From: Clostridiales bacterium
Lineage (GTDB): Bacteria; Bacillota; Clostridia; Oscillospirales; Acutalibacteraceae
DNA length: 8,509 nucleotides
Assembly (NCBI GenBank): GCA_012728445.1
Contig: JAAYFA010000121.1
Coordinates: forward strand, 1 to 8,509
Direction of reading: 5' to 3'
Shown here piece by piece: positions 6,078-8,509 of this stretch. Positions within the stretch are counted from its first letter, which is position 1, and each line of letters begins with the position of its first letter. The translations under genes were made by a program, and so were the position numbers. A model generated the notes under the pieces. That model ran no database searches. It was given only the letters and a program-made list of their open reading frames with translations, and was not told the origin of the DNA.

Positions 6078-6107
6078 ATTCTAACATATTCTTGTCTTTC
6101 TTGTCAA
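6078..6107 (-). promoter_or_regulatory. Sigma-A promoter of the AlbA-type gene
   Basis: On the minus strand a consensus TTGACA (6107-6102) is followed after 18 bases by TAGAAT (6083-6078). The predicted transcript begins near 6070, leaving about 29 bases to the TTG start at 6042. The -10 lies inside a sequence that recurs at the right edge of the window. Confidence 0.6.
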
Positions 6108-6131
6108 TGGTTTGTGCAAGAACGACAAGAA
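6089..6131. repeat. Inverted repeat overlapping the AlbA promoter (possible operator)
   Basis: TTCTTGTCTTTCTTG (6089-6103) and CAAGAACGACAAGAA (6117-6131) are complementary at 14 of 15 positions around a 13-base centre. Each arm holds two CTTG-type units. The left arm lies in the spacer and reaches the -35 element, so binding here would block the promoter. Confidence 0.6.
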
Positions 6132-6490
6132 CGGTTCATTTCCGCTAAAAGCACCTCCGGCAGATGAGATTTTCGGCGTGTAAAAAAAAGATTGAAGTAA
6201 CATAGCATATGTCCAAGCCATAGAATAAATTTTGCGTCCCTTTGTATTCCCGCTTACAGCCTACCTTTCTTTCAAACTCTAAAAATTGTTGGTTATCGTG
6301 TTAATGTTCAGGTATTATTCGCTAATTAATTTTTCACAGTTGTATGGGATAATTTCGATTTCGCTTTTTAATCTTACATTACTTGTGTTTCTTTTTTATT
6401 TCTCTGTCCCATTAATGACCCTAATAGCCCTGATTTGACACTTTTTAATGTAAATAGACAATTATATATGGAATTTGTTTCACATTGTGA
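6132..6490. other. Non-coding stretch without a recognised gene
   Basis: This AT-rich region has no ORF with a ribosome binding site. On the minus strand a GGAGGTGCTT sequence (6158-6149) lies upstream of the AlbA promoter without a suitable gene. Short open pieces on the minus strand between about 6300 and 6450 (for example one ending KLISE) may be worn remnants but are too short to assign. Confidence 0.5.
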
Positions 6491-6496
6491 TATAAT
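6474..6496 (+). promoter_or_regulatory. Extended -10 promoter
   Basis: A perfect TATAAT (6491-6496) preceded by TGA forms a strong extended -10. The -35 region is poor; TGGAAT about 16 bases upstream is the best candidate. It precedes the small ORF at 6515 by about 12 bases from the expected transcription start. Confidence 0.5.
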
Positions 6497-6514
6497 GAAA
6501 ACCAATCAAGGGCT

Positions 6515-6619
6515 GTGACGTTTGATGGGAATATAAAAGACAACTTGGAATTAGCGCCTGCTGTTAAGGATGGAAAACTCGATGAACTATTAGCCGCAAC
6601 ATTCGATGATTTGAAATAG
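6515..6619 (+). other. Small ORF (34 codons), possibly the tail of a lost gene
   Basis: From GTG 6515 the frame reads VTFDGNIKDNLELAPAVKD and ends LLAATFDDLK before TAG at 6617-6619. The composition is that of a real acidic protein. AAGGG (6508-6512) is only two bases before the GTG, which is too close for good initiation, and the frame is also open a few codons upstream through the promoter itself. I therefore think it is the C-terminal remnant of a gene whose front has been deleted, though a leader or small protein is possible. The family is not recognised. Confidence 0.3.
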
Positions 6620-6730
6620 GCATGAAAATATCAGAGTAAATGTAGAATATTCAACTTCTATTTTATCTATTCCATTCATTAATGGATTCATTGCTTATTT
6701 TTTAGTATGGCGTAAAACATCAGCAACGAT

Positions 6731-6761
6731 AAAAAAGGGCTGTCTCAAAAATGAGGCAGCC
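6731..6761 (-). terminator. Rho-independent terminator of the DUF4230 transcription unit
   Basis: GGCTGTCTCA (6738-6747) pairs with TGAGGCAGCC (6752-6761), with one mismatch that is G-U or A-C depending on strand, around AAAA. On the minus strand the hairpin is followed by CCC and six T residues (6736-6731). It starts one base after the stop codon of the small protein gene at 6763. Confidence 0.85.
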
Positions 6762-6762
6762 T

Positions 6763-6936
6763 CTAACTTTGGGGTACACTTACGGTTCTATTTTTTTTTG
6801 CCTGATCCCGAATAGTTCCTATTTTTTTATCACTTCTCGTATCACGGCCATCTGGATTTCTTATTGTACCCGCGGGCAAATCATGTTTCTTTTCAAAGGT
6901 ACCCACTTTACAATCACTTCTGACTTGTCTTCCCAT
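6763..6936 (-). CDS. Small basic protein with internal RSD-x-K-[VI]-G-T repeat, function unknown
   Basis: The start ATG 6936 is chosen because GAGGTGA lies 5 bases upstream; the frame is also open to GTG 6945. The 57-residue product is highly charged and has no membrane segment or signal peptide. It contains two copies of RSD-x-K-[VI]-G-T (residues 6-13 and 34-41), and the motif GTIR follows or precedes them (23-26 and 40-43); between them is LPAGTIRNPDGRDT. The spacing suggests two similar units of about 28 residues. The tail is KKNRTVSVPQS. It seems cytoplasmic and possibly nucleic-acid binding because of its charge, but that is speculation. It lies 95 bases downstream of the lipoprotein gene in the same orientation and ends directly before the terminator, so it is probably the last gene of the unit, perhaps with a weak promoter of its own. 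Confidence 0.65.
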   Translation of the reverse strand: MGRQVRSDCKVGTFEKKHDLPAGTIRNPDGRDTRSDKKIGTIRDQAKKNRTVSVPQS

Positions 6937-6982
6937 CTTGCTCACCTCATCTCAACAGTAGTTTTTTCCATCCTTTATCTGA

Positions 6983-7011
6983 TTATTATCTTTATAAATA
7001 TTTGCAATCAA
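6983..7011 (-). promoter_or_regulatory. Possible weak internal promoter before the small basic protein
   Basis: On the minus strand TTGATT (7011-7006) and TAATAA (6988-6983) are 17 bases apart in an AT-rich gap between the DUF4230 lipoprotein gene and the small protein gene. Matches are moderate, so this is tentative. Confidence 0.3.
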
Positions 7012-7031
7012 AAATTCCGCCAGTATTTTAA

Positions 7032-7610
7032 TTATACATCAACACTAATCCATGTAATTTTATACGTTGTACCGAATGCACTTCCGATCTTATCTACATA
7101 AGATTTGATCATATCTTTTGCACGTTGCTGGGCATTTAAGAGCAGTGTGCGGTTATTTTTTGCGGCTTCTTCCATATTATCTTGAGCTTTCTTGATTGCT
7201 CCTGTTTGTGTATCCGACGTTATTTTGTTTGAATTGAATCCGTCTTGCGAAACCGTAATTTTCCGTGTATCTGGTATTTCTTTGATATACAGCACTTCTG
7301 CTTCCGGAATAGTAATTGTAACGTTCACGCCATCAATGTCTAACTTCACTTTTGAAAAATCTATTCCTAAACTTACGACACCAGTGTATTCAACCCACAT
7401 TTTTCTTTCTTTTTCAAAAATATGAGTAATTCCTTTTTCTGTGTCTTGTGTAACTTCGGCGACATTATTATAATAGCTTTCAAGCGTGGCTAATTTACAA
7501 ATGGAACGTATCTGCTCCACGGCAGGCTCTTGCTTCTCTTGTGACGAGCAAGCGTTCAAACTTATTATGGTACATGCTATAAAAAAGAAGTATATTGTTT
7601 TCTTAATCAT
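7032..7610 (-). CDS. DUF4230 family lipoprotein
   Basis: The start ATG 7610 is preferred over the in-frame GTG at 7619 because TGAGGTGA lies 5 bases before it. The 192-residue product starts MIKKTIYFFF, followed by a short hydrophobic segment and a lipobox SLNAC (Cys21), so it should be lipid-anchored outside the membrane. The rest matches the DUF4230 pattern: an N-terminal conserved piece (ICKLATLESYYNNVAEV), then WVEYTGVVSLGIDFSKVKLDI and VTITIPEAEVLYIKEI, and a helical C-terminal part (about 140-175, rich in Ala, Lys, Gln) ending in a short strand. The function of DUF4230 is unknown. It follows the paralogous membrane protein gene by 10 bases, with its ribosome binding site overlapping that gene's stop codon, so the two are translationally close and surely co-transcribed. 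A codon-for-codon match to the neighbour is weak, which suggests an old duplication. Confidence 0.85.
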   Translation of the reverse strand: MIKKTIYFFFIACTIISLNACSSQEKQEPAVEQIRSICKLATLESYYNNVAEVTQDTEKGITHIFEKERKMWVEYTGVVSLGIDFSKVKLDIDGVNVTITIPEAEVLYIKEIPDTRKITVSQDGFNSNKITSDTQTGAIKKAQDNMEEAAKNNRTLLLNAQQRAKDMIKSYVDKIGSAFGTTYKITWISVDV

Positions 7611-7620
7611 TATTTTCACC

Positions 7621-8205
7621 TCATTTTACCTCTATTACATATTCACTGTCTATTTGATTTACCCAAGGCGACACTAACCCATCGATTGTTTTTACTGCAT
7701 TTTCTTTTGCTATTTTAAGGAAATCATCTTGTCTTTTGACTTTTACCCCTAAGTCTTCTATGCAAAGAGTATATGCCTCTTGCGAAAATTCGTCAGTTTC
7801 ATATTTGCTGTTTGTGAAAATATAATCAATCGTTCCGCTGTCAACTATTACATCATGAATTTCAATAGCAGGAAGAATGATAGTTATTTTCTTCGGAGTT
7901 ATATCATCATCTATATCATAGTCTATTTTACTGAAATCAATGCCGGCAGTAACGGTGCCATTATATTTAGCATGACATTTCAAAACTTTTTTATCTTTGT
8001 CATATATTTTTGCGACAGAATTATATGTATATTCTGCTGTCGACAATTTACTTACGTTTACGACCTCGCGCAATGAGGATTCGCAAATCACGTTAATAGA
8101 CGGACCATCATTAAATAGATAGCCATTCTTGACTGCAAAAGTGAGAAGCACAGCTCCTAGAACAGCTATAGAAATAATAACGATGATCCAAATTTTCTTT
8201 CTCAT
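7621..8205 (-). CDS. DUF4230 family membrane-anchored protein
   Basis: The start ATG 8205 has GGAGG (8214-8218) 8 bases upstream. The 194-residue product has an N-terminal membrane anchor (about residues 5-25, with RKK before it, so the rest is outside the cell) and no lipobox. The domain shows the DUF4230 signature: SKLSTAEYTYNSVAKI, then AKYNGTVTAGIDFSKIDYDI, KKITIILPAIEIHDVIVD, and a C-terminal helix (about 160-177) before YVIEVK. The block GIDFSK is shared exactly with the downstream lipoprotein. Two differently anchored paralogs from one transcript suggest a paired envelope complex, but that is inference. It is the first gene of the unit, with a near-consensus promoter and a perfect palindrome in its leader. 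Confidence 0.85.
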   Translation of the reverse strand: MRKKIWIIVIISIAVLGAVLLTFAVKNGYLFNDGPSINVICESSLREVVNVSKLSTAEYTYNSVAKIYDKDKKVLKCHAKYNGTVTAGIDFSKIDYDIDDDITPKKITIILPAIEIHDVIVDSGTIDYIFTNSKYETDEFSQEAYTLCIEDLGVKVKRQDDFLKIAKENAVKTIDGLVSPWVNQIDSEYVIEVK

Positions 8206-8228
8206 TTAGATATCCTCCAAAAATATTT

Positions 8229-8249
8229 TCAAAATTCATTGAATTTTGA
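8229..8249. repeat. Perfect 21-bp palindrome in the DUF4230 leader
   Basis: TCAAAATTCA (8229-8238) and TGAATTTTGA (8240-8249) are exact complements around one central base. It lies about 14-34 bases downstream of the predicted transcription start and 11 bases before the ribosome binding site. The minimal centre suits a dimeric repressor operator better than an RNA hairpin. Confidence 0.7.
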
Positions 8250-8269
8250 CCAGTATATTTATAGCTTTT

Positions 8270-8298
8270 ATAATATTCGTTCAACGCAACATTGTCAA
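8270..8298 (-). promoter_or_regulatory. Near-consensus sigma-A promoter of the DUF4230 unit
   Basis: On the minus strand TTGACA (8298-8293, full consensus) is followed after exactly 17 bases by TATTAT (8275-8270). The predicted start is near 8263, giving a leader of about 58 bases. This is the best promoter in the window. Confidence 0.8.
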
Positions 8299-8308
8299 GC
8301 CCTGTAGC

Positions 8309-8458
8309 ATGAGATTTACTTGCGTATATCCCAAAAAGTATATTGACGAGTTAAGAAGTGAAACCTCGGATGTAAAGGATAAGATGAAAAAAGGTAAACA
8401 GCCAACATTTAGCAGTGTTGAGAATTGTTTAAGCAATTGGATAATTAGGAGGTTTTGA
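8309..8458 (+). other. Orphan short ORF facing away from the DUF4230 unit
   Basis: From ATG 8309 the 49-residue frame reads MRFTCVYPKKYIDELRSE, then a lysine-rich stretch and QPTFSSVENCLSNWIIRRF before TGA at 8456-8458. Composition and codon pattern look protein-coding, unlike the hydrophobic opposite strand. There is no ribosome binding site before the ATG and the DUF4230 promoter occupies the region just upstream, so this may be a C-terminal remnant. AGGAGG (8447-8452) overlaps its last codons and is followed by a TTG at 8460 that would start only a 15-codon peptide. The family is not recognised. Confidence 0.3.
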
Positions 8459-8474
8459 TTTGTTAGTAGGGTAT

Positions 8475-8509
8475 CTTTTTTATTCTCACATTCTTGCACG
8501 GTTCTAACA
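8475..8509. repeat. Second copy of the AlbA promoter-region sequence
   Basis: The last 26 bases (8484-8509) match 6061-6086 at 24 positions in the same orientation, and weaker similarity continues back to about 8475 (versus 6052). It is cut by the window edge, so its full length is unknown. Confidence 0.6.

Noticed and set aside
5852..6148. Plus-strand open frame over the AlbA N-terminus
   Set aside because: The opposite strand encodes a clear AlbA_2 domain; no start signal precedes this frame.
6300..6450. Minus-strand fragments that look like pieces of protein (for example one ending NKKETQVM and one ending KLISE)
   Set aside because: They are in different frames, very short and not recognisable; they are mentioned only as possible worn remnants.
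6751..7101. Plus-strand open frame of 116 codons with hydrophobic content
   Set aside because: It is antisense to the small basic protein and the DUF4230 lipoprotein and lacks a ribosome binding site; the hydrophobic pattern is what AT-rich antisense frames give.
8281..8499. Minus-strand 72-codon frame upstream of the DUF4230 unit
   Set aside because: It contains the DUF4230 promoter, has no ribosome binding site, and is antisense to a frame with more natural protein composition.
8309..8507. Toxin-antitoxin pair at the right edge
   Set aside because: The second frame has only 15 codons and neither frame resembles a known toxin or antitoxin.

Overview
The window looks like chromosomal DNA from a gut- or rumen-type member of the Clostridia (Oscillospiraceae/Lachnospiraceae-like). 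The basis is purine-rich GGAGG-type ribosome binding sites, use of TTG/GTG starts, sigma-A style promoters, the gene families present (AlbA_2/HATPase protein, TM2, paired DUF4230 proteins, a large exported protein with a BIG2-like domain) and many short hairpin repeats between genes. The exact taxon cannot be named from sequence reading alone.

Layout. (1) 1-602 (+): 3' part of a cysteine-peptidase-like gene cut by the window edge, followed by a strong terminator. (2) 742-957: an intact promoter, ribosome binding site and first codons of a GH32 beta-fructofuranosidase gene that breaks off after about 29 codons; the scar lies against the 3' end of the next gene. (3) 959-3629 (-): a large secreted protein with a BIG2-like domain, a loop-repeat section and an alpha-helical toroid-like domain, with its own promoter. 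(4) 3630-4440: about 800 bases of intergenic mosaic with REP-like inverted repeats, two short gene remnants, a TTCTGAG/CTCAGGA-type palindromic repeat and a cluster of an iterated ATTTCNNTAAAA motif. (5) 4383-4740 (-): a TM2 membrane protein with a terminator. (6) 4751-6107 (-): an AlbA_2/HATPase_c_4/winged-helix gene split by a one-base frameshift, with a promoter and an adjoining inverted repeat. (7) 6132-6730: mostly non-coding, with one small ORF behind a strong extended -10. (8) 6731-8298 (-): a compact transcription unit made of two DUF4230 proteins (one membrane-anchored, one lipoprotein) and a small basic repeat protein, driven by a near-consensus promoter followed by a perfect 21-bp palindrome and closed by a terminator. 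(9) 8309-8509: an orphan short ORF and a copy of a sequence also found at the AlbA promoter.

The only convincing multi-gene unit is the DUF4230 pair plus the 57-residue repeat protein. The rest of the window is a decaying accessory region: truncated GH32, frameshifted AlbA gene, orphan C-terminal fragments and dispersed repeats. No CRISPR array, rRNA, tRNA or recognisable transposase was seen.
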